A program made the translations under genes and the position numbers. From Plasmopara viticola (lineage: Eukaryota; Oomycota; Peronosporomycetes; Peronosporales; Peronosporaceae), in assembly GCA_001695595.3 (NCBI GenBank), contig MBPM02000047.1:496001-560000 (forward strand): a stretch of 64,000 nucleotides of DNA, given 5' to 3'. Positions 45,188 to 56,440 of the stretch are shown here, one piece after another (within the stretch, counting starts at the first letter, position 1; each line of letters opens with the position of its first letter). Below the pieces are notes generated by a model. The model saw nothing but the letters and a program-made list of their open reading frames with translations, was not told the DNA's origin and did no database searches.

Positions 45188-45259
45188 TGCCTCCGCCCGG
45201 GATTGAACCGGGGACCTTCTGTTTACAAGACAGATGCTCTTGCACTGAGCCACACAGGC
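45188..45259 (-). tRNA. tRNA-Thr (TGT), block C copy 51
   Basis: D-loop AGTGCAA. Confidence 0.6.
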
Positions 45260-45504
45260 TCAACCTTACAGTACACACGGACACTTTAACCAATTATCCC
45301 ACGCCAACTGCTTTCGTTTGCGCTCATCTTTGAAGATTATCCGCGGCTATTTTAATATGGCTATAGTCGGTCCATCATGTATTACCCGAAGCCTCTTCCA
45401 AAATAAAGATTGGTTAGCGACTGCAGGGCAATAATAAAAAGAACAACAGTACCTCTGTACCAAAGTTGAGGCAATCTTAGCAACATTATCAGCGGCTCGA
45501 TTTA

Positions 45505-45576
45505 GGCCTCCGCCCGGGATTGAACCGGGGACCTTCTGTTTACAAGACAGATGCTCTACCACTGAGCCACACAGGC
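45505..45576 (-). tRNA. tRNA-Thr (TGT), block C copy 52
   Basis: Discriminator C only. Confidence 0.72.
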
Positions 45577-45821
45577 TCAACCTATCGGAACCCACGGATA
45601 CTTTAACCGTTTATCACACGCCAACTGCTTGCGTTTGCGCTCATCTTTAAGGATTATCCGCGGCAATTTTAATATGGCTATAGTCGGTCCATCATGTATT
45701 ATCCGAAGCCTCTTCCAAAATAAAGATTGGTTAGCGACTGCAGGGCAATAATAAAAAGAACAACAGTACCTCGGTACCAACGTTGAGGCAATCTTAGCAA
45801 CATTATCAGCGGCTCGATTTA

Positions 45822-45891
45822 GGCCTCCGCCCGGGATTGAACGGGGACCTTTGTTTACAAGACAGATGCTCTACCACTGAGCCACACAGGC
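45822..45891 (-). pseudogene. tRNA-Thr pseudogene, block C copy 53
   Basis: Two bases lost around the variable loop and T stem; discriminator C. Confidence 0.65.
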
Positions 45892-46136
45892 TCAACCTAT
45901 CGGAACCCACGGATACTTTAACCATTTATCACACGCCAACTGCTTGCGTTTGCGCTCATCTTTGAGGATTATCCGCGGCAATTTTAATATGGCTATAGTC
46001 GGTCCATCATGTATTACCCGAAGCCTCTTTCAAGATAAAGATAGGTTAGCGACTGCAGGGCAATAATAAAAAGAACAACAATACCTCGGTACCAACGTTG
46101 AGGCAATCTTAGCAACATAATCAACGGCTCGATTTA

Positions 46137-46208
46137 TGCCTCCGCCCGGGATTGAACCGGGGACCTTCTGTTTACAAGACAGATGCTCTACCACTGAGCC
46201 ACACAGGC
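46137..46208 (-). tRNA. tRNA-Thr (TGT), block C copy 54, consensus
   Basis: Identical to the consensus. Confidence 0.87.
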
Positions 46209-46453
46209 TCAACCTTACGGTATACACGGACACTTTAACCATTTATCACACACCAACTGCTTGCGTTTGCGCTCATCTTTGAGGATTATCCGCGGCTATT
46301 TTAATATGGCTATAGTCGGTCCATCATGTATTACCCGAAGCCTCTTCCAAAATAAGGATTGGTTAGCGACTGCAGGGCAATAATAAAAAGAACAACAATA
46401 TCTCGGTACCAACGTTGAGGCAATCTTAGCAACATTATCAGCGGCTCGATTTA

Positions 46454-46525
46454 GGCCTCCGCCCGGGATTGAACCGGGGACCTTCTGTTTACAAGACAGA
46501 TGCTCTACCACTGAGCCACACAGGC
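46454..46525 (-). tRNA. tRNA-Thr (TGT), block C copy 55
   Basis: Discriminator C only. Confidence 0.72.
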
Positions 46526-46770
46526 TCAACCTATCGGAATCCACGGATACTTTAACCATTTATCACACACCAACTGCTTGCGTTTGCGCTCATCTTTGAG
46601 GATTATCCGCGGCAATTTTAATATGGCTATAGTCGGTCCATCATGTATTACCCGAAGCCTCTTTCAAGATAAAGATAGGTTAGCGACTGCAGGGCAATAA
46701 TAAAAAGAGCAACAATACCTCGGTACCAACGTTGAGGCAATCTTAGCAACATAATCAACGGCTCGATTTA

Positions 46771-46842
46771 TGCCTCCGCCCGGGATTGAACCGGGGACCT
46801 TCTGTTTACAAGACAGATGCTCTACCACTGAGCCACACAGGC
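46771..46842 (-). tRNA. tRNA-Thr (TGT), block C copy 56, consensus
   Basis: Identical to the consensus. Confidence 0.87.
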
Positions 46843-47087
46843 TCAACCTTACGGTATACACGGACACTTTTACCATTTATCACACACCAACTGCTTGCGT
46901 TTGCGCTCATCTTTGAGGATTATCCGCGGCTATTTTAATATGGCTATAGTCGGTCCATCATGTATTACCCGAAGCCTCTTCCAAAATAAGGATTGGTTAG
47001 CGACTGCAGGGCAATAATAAAAAGAACAACAATATCTCGGTACCAACGTTGAGGCAATCTTAGCAACATAATCAGCGGCTCGATTTA

Positions 47088-47159
47088 TGCCTCCGCCCGG
47101 GATTGAACCGGGGACCTTCTGTTTACAAGACAGATGCTCTACCACTGAGCCACACAGGC
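47088..47159 (-). tRNA. tRNA-Thr (TGT), block C copy 57, consensus
   Basis: Identical to the consensus. Confidence 0.87.
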
Positions 47160-47404
47160 TCAACCTATCGTAATCCACGGATACTTTAACCATTTATCAC
47201 ACACCAACTGCTTGCGTTCGCGCTCATCTTTGAGGATTATCCGCGGCTATTTTAATATGGCTATAGTCGGTCCATCATGTATTACCCGAAGCCTCTTCCA
47301 AAATAAAGATAGGTTAGCGACTGCAGGGCAATAATAAAAAGAACAACAGTACCTCGGTACCAACGTTGAGGCAATCTTAGCAGCATTATTAGCGGCTCGA
47401 TTTA

Positions 47405-47476
47405 GGCCTCCGCCCGGGATTGAACGGGGGACCTTCTGTTTACAAGACAGATGCTCTACCACTGAGCCACACAGGC
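47405..47476 (-). tRNA. tRNA-Thr (TGT), block C copy 58
   Basis: Discriminator C, T stem CCCCG. Confidence 0.6.
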
Positions 47477-47721
47477 TCAACCTATCGGAACCCACGGACA
47501 CTTTTACCATTTATCACACGCCAACTGCTTGCGTTTGCGCTCATCTTTGAGGATTATCCGCGGCAATTTTAATATGGCTATAGTCGGTCCATCATGTATT
47601 ACCCGAAGTTTCTTTCTAGATAAAGATAGGTTAGCGACTGCAGGGCAATAATAAAAAGAACAACAATACCTCGGTACCAACGTTGAGGCAATCTTAGCAA
47701 CATAATCAGCGGCTCGATTTA

Positions 47722-47793
47722 TGCCTCCGCCCGGGATTGAACCGGGGACCTTCTGTTTACAAGACAGATGCTCTACCACTGAGCCACACAGGC
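47722..47793 (-). tRNA. tRNA-Thr (TGT), block C copy 59, consensus
   Basis: Identical to the consensus. Confidence 0.87.
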
Positions 47794-48038
47794 TCAACCT
47801 TACGGTATACACGGACACTTTTACCATTTATCACACACCAACTGCTTGCGTTTGCGCTCTTCTTTGAGGATTATCCGCGGCTATTTTAATATGGCTATAG
47901 TCGGTCCATCATGTATTACCCGAAGCCTCTTCCAAAATAAGGATTGGTTAGCGACTGCAGGGCAATAATAAAAAGAACAACAATACCTCGGTACCAACGT
48001 TGAGGCAATCTTAGCAACATAATCAGCGGCTCGATTTA

Positions 48039-48110
48039 TGCCTCCGCCCGGGATTGAACCGGGGACCTTCTGTTTACAAGACAGATGCTCTACCACTGAG
48101 CCACACAGGC
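48039..48110 (-). tRNA. tRNA-Thr (TGT), block C copy 60, consensus
   Basis: Identical to the consensus. Confidence 0.87.
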
Positions 48111-48355
48111 TCAACCTATCGGAATCCACGGATACTTTAACCATTTATCACACACCAATTGCTTGCGTTCGCGCTCATCTTTGAGGATTATCCGCGGCTA
48201 TTTTAATATGGCTATAGTCGGTCCATCATGTATTACCCGAAGCCTCTTCCAAAATAAGGATTGGTAAGCGACTGCAGGGCAATAATAAAAAGAACAACAG
48301 TACCTCGGTACCAACGTTGAGGCAATCTTAGCAACATTATCAGCGGCTCGATTTA

Positions 48356-48426
48356 TGCCTCCGCCTGGGATTGAATCGGGGATCTTCTGTTTACAAGACG
48401 GATGCTCTACCACTGAGCCACACAGC
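48356..48426 (-). pseudogene. tRNA-Thr pseudogene, block C copy 61
   Basis: One base lost from the acceptor 5' strand, plus T-arm and anticodon-stem changes (CCAGG, TCCGT). Confidence 0.65.
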
Positions 48427-48668
48427 TCAACCTATCGGAACCCACGGATACTTTAACCATTTATCACACGCCAACTGCTTTTTGCGCTCATCTTTGAGGA
48501 TTATCCGCGGCAATTTTAATATGGCTATAGTCGGTCCATCATGTATTACCCGAAGCCTCTTTCAAGATAAAGATAGGTTAGCGACTGCAGGGCAATAATA
48601 AAAAGAACAACAATACCTCGGTACCAACGTTGAGGCAATCTTAGCAACATAATCAGCGGCTCGATTTA

Positions 48669-48740
48669 TGCCTCCGCCCGGGATTGAACCGGGGACCTTC
48701 TGTTTACAAGACAGATGCTCTATCACTGAGCCACACAGGC
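48669..48740 (-). tRNA. tRNA-Thr (TGT), block C copy 62
   Basis: D-loop AGTGATA. Confidence 0.65.
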
Positions 48741-48985
48741 TCAACCTTACGGTATACACGGACACTTTTACCATTTATCACACACCAACTGCTTGCGTTT
48801 GCGCTCATCTTTGAGGATTATCCACGGCTATTTTAATATGGCTATAGTCGGTCCATCATGTATTACCCGAAGCCTCTTCCAAAATAAGGATTGGTTAGCG
48901 ACTGCAGGGCAATAATAAAAAGAACAACAGTACCTCGGTACCAACGTTGAGGCAATCTTAGCAACATAATCAGCGGCTCGATTTA

Positions 48986-49057
48986 TGCCTCCGCCCGGGA
49001 TTGAACCGGGGACCTTCTGTTTACAAGACAGATGCTCTTGCATTGAGCCACACAGGC
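48986..49057 (-). tRNA. tRNA-Thr (TGT), block C copy 63, degenerate
   Basis: D-loop AATGCAA. Confidence 0.55.
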
Positions 49058-49301
49058 TCAACCTTACAGTATACACGGACACTTCAACCAATATCCCACG
49101 CCAACTGCTTGCGTTTGCGCTCATCTTTGAAGATTATCCTCGGCTATTTTAATATGGCTATAGTCGGTCCATCATGTATTACCCGAAGCCTCTTCCAAAA
49201 TAAAGATTAATTAGCGACTGCAGGGCAATAATAAAAAGAACAACAGTACCTCGGTACCGACCTTGAGGCAATCTTAGCGACATAATCAGCGGCTCGATTT
49301 A

Positions 49302-49373
49302 TGCCTCCGCCCGGGATTGAACGGGGGACCTTCTGTTTACAAGATAGATGCTCTACCACTGAGCCACACAGGC
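49302..49373 (-). tRNA. tRNA-Thr (TGT), block C copy 64
   Basis: T stem CCCCG, anticodon stem TCTAT. Confidence 0.55.
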
Positions 49374-49618
49374 TCAACCTATCGGAACCCACGAATACTT
49401 TAACCATTAATCACACGCCAACTGCTTGCGTTTGCGCTCATCTTTGAGGATTATCCGCGGCTATTTTAATATGGCTATAGTCGGTCCATCATGTATTACC
49501 CGAAGCCTCTTCCAAAATAAAGATTGGTTAGCGACTGCAGGGCAATAATAAAAAGAACAACAGTACCTCGGTACCAATGTTGAGGCAATCTTAGCAACAT
49601 AATCAGCGGCTCGATTTA

Positions 49619-49690
49619 TGTCTCCGCCCGGGATTGAACCGGGGACCTTTTGTTTACAAGACAGATGCTCTACCACTGAGCCACACAGGC
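49619..49690 (-). tRNA. tRNA-Thr (TGT), block C copy 65
   Basis: Second acceptor pair C:A and anticodon stem ACAAA. LINE-3 starts at the next base. Confidence 0.6.
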
Positions 49691-49776
49691 ACTTCCCAAT
49701 TTGCCGGCTACTACGCAAGTCAAATCATAGGAAGTACCCCCTTTCAGCCACCTTTTATACCCTTCGTTCTATTGCA

Positions 49777-52320
49777 ATGGACAGCCCTGACATTTCTATC
49801 CGCGCGTATCGCAAAGAATCTTTCGAAAACGTCAAATCTGTCCCGTCTGCTGTCCCGTCTGCGTTGTTACTTACTGTAAGTAATCATCAATTGGAGAAGG
49901 AACTCGATATAGAGTTGCCTCTGATATCCAGTTCAACTGACGGCGCGGCTACGGTCACGCCGCCGAAACTTAATGCTTCCACCTCGGACGCGTTCGCTGG
50001 GTCAAGTGCACCTGGTGGTCCGGACAGTGAATCGATTCTCTCCCCTCAGTCAGGCGTCAAAAATGTCTCGTCCCCACCAGATGAAGACATGCGTCCGACC
50101 ATGGCTAGCTTACTTGCGCAGCAAGAAACCATTCGTCGGAGCACCGAAGACGCTGACGCTGCGCGTCGGCGTGTAGAAACGCCCAAGCCACTCGCCTGCG
50201 ACATTGAAGCAATCGAACGTCAGTACGCTGCTGGCGGGGACTGGTCATTCATCGCCTCTCACATGGAGCAGGCGCGACCATATACCCTACCTCGTGCCAA
50301 GTACGATATGGTAATCGATACCGGACGCATGTTTGCAAAAACACCGCTTCAGAAGATTATGGCATCGCTTACAGGCAAGCATCATGGCAACAAAGCACTT
50401 GAGCACCTGTACAGCAAGTTCGAGATTGGCCAAGTGTCCAAACTTCCTGGCGGTAATCTTCGAATTAAGGTAAAGTCGAAGAACGCCTGCATCGCTCTCG
50501 AGCGCACAAAAGTAAACATTCTAGGGGGTGCATTCATGTTAAAGGAATTCGACGTGCTAGGTGGCAAGTACTATGTCGATGTTTCGAATGTTGACTCGGA
50601 CACGAAAACGGACGTAATGCTGCACCGCTTGTCCTTGATGGGCTGTATACCGGTGTACGATACCTTCCGTGAAGTAAACCTTGCAACTGGTAAAACGTCA
50701 GCAACCTGGAGAGTATACTTCCTTACCACGACATGCCCAGGTCCCCTCATTGTGAATGGATCAGTGTGTGACCAGCTCCAGTTCGACAACAAGTTGCACC
50801 CCGTGCACGGAAAGAACGCTCCATATCCTTCCGAGCGTTTGCCTTTCGGCTATCGTTCGCATCACTTCATCGACCTGCGCACGAGTGACGACATCTATCG
50901 AAGCCCAGCCACTCCAACCGGGTCACCACCACTGCAGCCTGTCACGGCACTTGTTGCAGCGAAACAGCAGCATCAAACGAACCCAAAACCAGCCACTTCT
51001 AAGTCCCAGCCGATGACCTCGCTGCAGCGTGCAGTACAGGAGTCCACAACGAAAAATGATAAGAAGCTTCAGCAAGAAGCTCAGCATAGTTTATCGCCTA
51101 ACTGCAATCGACTTGCAAGTCCCCTAAGCTGCACCGACGATATTCTGTCAGTTGCGACGTTCGAGGGGTCGAGCGGAGAAATTTCCCCACCCCGTAGTAT
51201 CGAAAGCAGTATGAAGAAGCCAACGATGTACCTTACAAATGGGGAAAGCTCAGACGAATTCGCAACCGTCTTCAACACCAAGAAGCGGAGCCGCGGAGAT
51301 ATTGACCTTTCGAATCTTCTTACCAAAAAGCAGCCGCAATCACTCGACGAAATCGCGACTAAAAACTTCTTCGAGGTCCTGCAAAACATGGAAGTCGATC
51401 TTGAGCTTAAAGACGTCACGGCAAGCAAGAAGTTTGGCGTGCGCAAGCAGATCGTACCAGTAGCCGAGGCACGTCCTTCGGGGATGGCCACCGCAAAGGA
51501 GTCGATATTTTTCATGGAAAAACACCACACAAAAATTAAAAGAGCTGCAAAGGCTTCGTCGATCCTAGAAGTCACGGAGGCAATGATCAATGATGAAAAT
51601 ACTGCGCTGCTTGATACGTTACCAGATCGCCTTGTGCTTGCAGACGAAAAGATCGATGGCATGGTCAAGCTACTTGATAATGCAACAAATCCAGACCTTG
51701 TGATGAAGCCGGCAGCTCAATGTCCGATGGCTTCCAACAGCGCGTTGTCCCTTAAAATGGCAGATGACCACCGCATCATCGCTGAAATTGCGCAACTGCA
51801 CGCAATTAACCGCGTATTATCAGCTACGTACCCGCAAGAAGACACAACTTTTGTTACAAAGTTCCAGCGTGTCATGAATATGCCTCTACCATCCAACCGC
51901 CATGAAATCTTCAAGGCATGTGCCAACTGGTGGACCCACTCTGACTCAATTACAGAGCTTGCGCGTGCGTCGAAGGCACTCGGTATATTTGAGCTTGCGC
52001 TCATGTCCGCTGCTCCGACACTCTTTAAAAATGACCACTGGATTCAATACTTTACAGGCCAGCCAGTCGAATGGATTCCAGCACACCACATGCGCTTCTT
52101 GCATCCCAACACACTGCTACGGCTGCTGTGTTCTAAGGTTGGAGATCTCTGTATGGAGCAGTGGCGTGACGTACAATGGCAAGGTCACCTTCTTGATGAC
52201 CTTGAAGTGCTCCGCCAGCTTGAAAAGTACTATCCGGACGACTCATCGGTGCTAAAAATGCAATTGAATGCCGGCTCCTTGGCTACGACTGTGGCTGGAG
52301 CTGTCTCCAGTCGGTGCTAA
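49777..52320 (+). CDS. LINE-3 ORF1 protein, intact, 847 aa
   Basis: Presumed RNA-binding chaperone of the retrotransposon particle. The frame is open leftward through the tRNA gene, but the first ATG inside the element is at 49777 (MDSPDISIRAYRKESFENVK), 86 bp from the LINE start, and I take that. Residues 20-30 hold two VPSA repeats. Residues 100-200 include MRPTMASLLAQQETIRR, IEAIERQYAAGGDW and KTPLQKIMASLTGKHHG. Residues 218-320 (GQVSKLPGGNLRIKVKS ... VDVSNVDSDTKTDV ... TWRVYF) resemble an RRM-like fold. A Ser/Lys-rich linker follows, then an alpha-helical C-terminal half (FFEVLQNMEVDLELKD, QYFTGQPVEWIPAHHMRFLH). I saw no CCHC zinc knuckle. ORF2 begins just downstream. Confidence 0.85.
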   Translation: MDSPDISIRAYRKESFENVKSVPSAVPSALLLTVSNHQLEKELDIELPLISSSTDGAATVTPPKLNASTSDAFAGSSAPGGPDSESILSPQSGVKNVSSPPDEDMRPTMASLLAQQETIRRSTEDADAARRRVETPKPLACDIEAIERQYAAGGDWSFIASHMEQARPYTLPRAKYDMVIDTGRMFAKTPLQKIMASLTGKHHGNKALEHLYSKFEIGQVSKLPGGNLRIKVKSKNACIALERTKVNILGGAFMLKEFDVLGGKYYVDVSNVDSDTKTDVMLHRLSLMGCIPVYDTFREVNLATGKTSATWRVYFLTTTCPGPLIVNGSVCDQLQFDNKLHPVHGKNAPYPSERLPFGYRSHHFIDLRTSDDIYRSPATPTGSPPLQPVTALVAAKQQHQTNPKPATSKSQPMTSLQRAVQESTTKNDKKLQQEAQHSLSPNCNRLASPLSCTDDILSVATFEGSSGEISPPRSIESSMKKPTMYLTNGESSDEFATVFNTKKRSRGDIDLSNLLTKKQPQSLDEIATKNFFEVLQNMEVDLELKDVTASKKFGVRKQIVPVAEARPSGMATAKESIFFMEKHHTKIKRAAKASSILEVTEAMINDENTALLDTLPDRLVLADEKIDGMVKLLDNATNPDLVMKPAAQCPMASNSALSLKMADDHRIIAEIAQLHAINRVLSATYPQEDTTFVTKFQRVMNMPLPSNRHEIFKACANWWTHSDSITELARASKALGIFELALMSAAPTLFKNDHWIQYFTGQPVEWIPAHHMRFLHPNTLLRLLCSKVGDLCMEQWRDVQWQGHLLDDLEVLRQLEKYYPDDSSVLKMQLNAGSLATTVAGAVSSRC

Positions 52321-52363
52321 AGTTGAGTCGGAAGGACAACACGTTTGGAACGCTGTCTCGCTT

Positions 52364-55300
52364 ATGACAGTGAGCACAAACGGCATCAAGCGAAATGGCC
52401 ACCTCCTTATTGGAAATCTTTTGGCCAAGCACTCGCTAACATGCGTACAAGAAACCAAGTTTGCTGACGCGCAGCATCTCAATACGTTCAAGTTTCACCT
52501 CTGCTCACATTTTGCGCACAAACTCTTCGTCAATGACAGTAACACGCGACTCGACCGACCCACGCGCGGTCGCAGTAGTGGAGTCCTGACGCTGCTACGT
52601 TCTGATTTTCCTGGTATCGACACGGCTGCAGAAATGATACACCTATCGGTGTCGGGACGGTATCTTGTTGTAAAGATAACGGTTCAACGTGCTCCCGTCT
52701 ATATTCACAATGTGTATGCGCCCGTCGATAGACACGAAAAGCAATCGTTCTTTCTAAACCTTCCAATAGATGGGTTTGAAGATGATGCAACGCACTTCGT
52801 GCTTGGAGATTTAAATACGCCACTTGACCCACGACTTGACTGCTCGAAACCTGACTTGCGCTACGACCCGAGCCGCTCTGCTTGTCTCGAGTGGCTTGCC
52901 AAGCTAGGTGTCGTTGATGCGTGGCGTACTCACTATGACTTTAAGCGAGTGTTTACTGGTCCCCTTCCTCGAAAAAATCGCCTGGACTACATTTTAGTTT
53001 CGGAGCAATTCTGTGAACGCTTTTACGAAAGTGCTGAATACTTCCTGCCAATGCACGCTGGTGATCATCTTGCTCATAGTGTTTCCCTTCGAAGCGGTAC
53101 GCAGCTACATGGTCGTGGTTATTGGAAATTTCCACAATACCTCCTCGAATATCCGAAGATTGTATCAGCGATTGAGAGGGAGGCCGAGCAGGTCCTAGAC
53201 CAACTTCGCCGTTCAAAAAACCCCGGGAAAATTTGGGAAAAGTGGAAAGGAAGCATCAAGACTCAGCTTCAAGACGTACAGAGAAAGCTCAAGCAACAAA
53301 GTACGCGAGAGATCGAAGATGCCCGCGTCACATTAGATCAAGCAGCCACACGATACCGCGTATTTCCAGACAAAAACAATCGAGACTTCTTTGACGAGGC
53401 TCTGCAAATCTATAAAGACACAGTCAAAAGAAGTAGTCAATACAATCATGATGCTTCTTTCGATTTCCAAGCCAACAACTCAGAACGTTCAACAGCCCAT
53501 TTTTTTCGTCCTCTCGACACAAGTTTGCGGCGCGTTTCGATTGAAGAGGTAATAACACCGAGTGGAAATGTCTTATCGAATCCTCAAGAAATTTCTCTGC
53601 GCTTCTTGGAGCACTGGGGGTCTGAGATGGATGATGTCGAAAGCCCAAACGAATCGGCTTCTGAGCCAAATGGCGCGAAGCAATGCAAACTTCTTGACTC
53701 AATTTCGAGAAGCGTCCCAGTCACGAGCTACGCAGCTTTGGAAGCCGACTTGACCGCTGCTGACCTTGCAACTGCAATCCGGCATATGAGAGCGACATCC
53801 GCTCCAGGCATGGACGGATTGACGGCTGGATTTTATCAGGTGGCACCAGTAGTATTCGGGGAGTGCCTCGTCATTGTCTTTAAAGATAGGCTGCGACGTG
53901 ATAAGCTTTCAGCGTCTCAACGCAAATCGGCGGCGGTACTGCTACATAAGAAGGGTTCTCGCGCTGAGCCAGGCAATTACCGTCTGATTGCACTTGTGCC
54001 AGTCGACGTAAAGGTGCTGTCAAAAGCACTGACATATCGGCTACAAAGTGTAATGCTCGACTTGATTCATCCAGACCAAAAAGGCTTCGTCAAGACTCGA
54101 TCAATTCATCATCATGTACGCTTTCTTGTCGACCTGCAAGACCTTGTCACAAGTCGGGATGAAGAGGCATACGCACTTTTCCTGGACTTTCAAAAGGCAT
54201 TCGACCGTGTAAATTGGTCATACATGTTTCGGCTGCTGGCTTGCATGGGCTTTGGACCAGTTTTTATATCTTGGGTCCGGCTCTTGTACACCAAACCGAA
54301 GGCACACCTGCTCATCAATGGTAACATCCAGCCGGCTTTACACCCTACTCGAGGAGTTAAGCAAGGAGACCCTCTGTCGGCGCTCCTATTTGTTCTCACA
54401 ATTGAGCCTCTTGGAAATTTGCTCCGCAAACATGAGGAATACGGGGTATGTCTAAATGCGAATTGTACGGTGACAAGCATGTTTTTTGCAGATGACTCGA
54501 CGCTTCTCACCGGATCAATTGATCACGTTCAGGCTCAGCTCGAAATTTTCGACGAGTATTGTGCTGGCTCTGGAGCAAGACTTAATCTATCCAAGTCGGT
54601 ACTGCTGGCTCTTAATCGTAGCACGGTGTGTCCTGAACTTCCCGGTCCAAGTCATTGATCGTTCTGACACAACAAATACTTAGGCATCCCGTTCGGTCAG
54701 GCGTCAGTCAACGACATGATCACCGAATTCTTGGATGCTCGCTTTTTTGAGGGCATAAAGTCATGGTACAGGCGCGCTCGCACACTCCGAGGGAGACTGC
54801 TCGTTGCACAGACGATGGTGCTATCACGCTTATGGCACTACACTCAGCACGCGAATATTTCTCATATCATTGTGCGGCGCTGGCAATCGATGCTTAACCG
54901 ATTCGTGTTGAGTCGAAAGCATGATTGTGACGGAAAGCACGTGATGCTCATACCGAGCGAATTTTTTTATCTCCGGCGCAATCAAAGTGGTCTTGGAATT
55001 CCGCGTCTCGATGCACAGCTCAAGAAGCAACGTCTTTCGCTATTATTGCAGTTTATTGGGGCTGTAAGTGCTGCTGATGAGCGAAACTGGACGGCAGCGA
55101 GTGTTGAGCTGCTGGCGTCAGGATTACCTTCCTATGGCGGATGCCATGCACTGGACTTTCTCACAATTTCACCTCTTCGTCACGGCCAGCTTATCTCACT
55201 TAGCCGAAGTGCAATGTGGTGGAGAGAGACGTGGGTGTGTTGGTACAAGACTCGATGGAACGTCACGTGGCATGACTTGGATTCACATGAATGCGCCACG

Positions 55301-56440
55301 TACGGCCTACATCAGCCGATTTGGTTCCATGCTGATGCTCAACTTCACTACGAGAAGCGAAAACGGTCCGATGCGGCAGTGGTGCATCGACGTTGTCTAG
55401 GGATGGTTACCGAACCACAACGAAGCTTCCGTCTCCATATCTCACGTGTCTTCAACTTACGGTCACATTCCGACTTCAGGTGTGAAGGTGAAGAGTGGCC
55501 AGCTGCAACTACCTTCGTACAGCGACATATCGACTACACGATTGGCTCAGTGCGACCGTATACACAGATAAAGTGGCTGCGCTCGCTGTACCGCGAAGCG
55601 ACACAGATTGTAGACCGCCTTGAAGCACGACAACTTGTACGAGACTTGTCAAGTATCGACTCACAGAGATGTCTGCTTCCACGAGTTGGCTACAGGAACA
55701 AAGCAAAAATATTCTTGATCCCGGAACTCCCACGGTCAGCGATTATAAAAATTGTCTGGGCGCCTGACCCTCCGAAAAAGCCGCACCCGATGAAAATTTA
55801 CTCGAAGCGCGTTGACAACCACCAAATTGAAGCCTTCGCGGAGTATAGCAAGCGACTGCGCCAGATCCTGCTTCCAGTCTTCGAAGACTTGCAGTTTCGT
55901 CTAGCGTTTCGCCTGCTGCCTGTGCGATCGCGCTTTTGGTTCTTGGAGACGTCACATCCAGGGATTCGTAAATGCGTGCGTGCAGGATGCAACGCGATAG
56001 AGACCGAAAAGCATTTGTTTTTTGACTGCACGCTTGCGTCACAGCTGTGGTGCCAGATCCTGCAGCTTGTCTCGCCGTTCTTTGTCTCTCGACCGTTGTG
56101 GCTCGATATTGCTCTCGCGAGCAAGCTGCGCGTACGCGACGAATGGAATAAATGCTCTGTTGTGGTAAGAGAAGTATGGCATGTGCTTCGGGCTGTCGTG
56201 CTTCACACGATCTGGACGAACCGCAATCGATGCTTATTCGACGGACGGCAACCGATGCCGATAGCTCCAGCGCTCTTGATCATACTGTCGACTTTCTGTG
56301 CGCACCAGCGACACCTGTATGACCGACAGCTGAGCCAAGATCTGCAACAAGTGATTGGCTTGCTGAGAACCCATTCCATGTTTTGCAGCTTCACTTGCCA
56401 GCATCCAGGCATCACCCAGGAGCGTACTACGCAGCTCTGA
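52364..56440 (+). CDS. LINE-3 ORF2: APE endonuclease, reverse transcriptase and zinc-binding domain (two 1-bp frameshifts)
   Basis: About 1359 codons. Chosen start MTVSTNGIKRNGHLL, 43 bp after the ORF1 stop; an in-frame ATG at 52268 overlapping ORF1 is possible. Endonuclease: CVQETKFAD (catalytic Glu about residue 30), YIHNVYAPVD, LGDLNTPLDP, RLDYILVSEQF, GDHLAHS. RT: SAPGMDGLTAGF, ALFLDFQKAFDRVNW (about 605), GVKQGDPLSALL, MFFADDSTLL (about 707). C-terminal CVRAGCNAIETEKHLFFDC is a Cys/His zinc motif of the RT-associated type. No RNase H seen. Compared with LINE-2, one base is missing near 54645 and one near 54685, ending the first segment at 54658; the frame resumes before 54716. These may be true lesions or sequencing errors. 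Confidence 0.85.

Larger units (their letters stand above)
27189..49690 (-). repeat. tRNA-Thr tandem array, block C (65 units, 7 SINEs)
   Basis: Regular ~317-bp units, each with one minus-strand tRNA. The consensus gene is 72 nt with no encoded CCA: acceptor GCCTGTG / CGGAGGC, D arm GCTC-AGTGGTA-GAGC, anticodon arm TCTGT-CTTGTAA-ACAGA (anticodon TGT), T arm CCCGG-TTCAATC-CCGGG, discriminator A. The acceptor stem has a G:G mismatch at pair 5 and T:G at pair 6. The first T run downstream (T5, in TTCTTTTTATT) lies about 65 nt past the gene and is a candidate pol III terminator. Two 5'-flank types alternate irregularly (CTTACGGTATACACGG and CTATCGGAACCCACGG). Variant copies below list only their differences from this consensus. 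Confidence 0.93.

Noticed and set aside
27189..49690. Regularly spaced repeats resembling a CRISPR-like array
   Set aside because: The unit is 317 bp with a similar spacer in every unit and a tRNA in each; there are no short repeats with unique spacers.
49618..49776. ORF1 start upstream of the LINE within the tRNA
   Set aside because: The open frame crosses the tRNA gene by chance; the first ATG inside LINE-3 is at 49777 and LINE-1 and LINE-2 do not support the extension.
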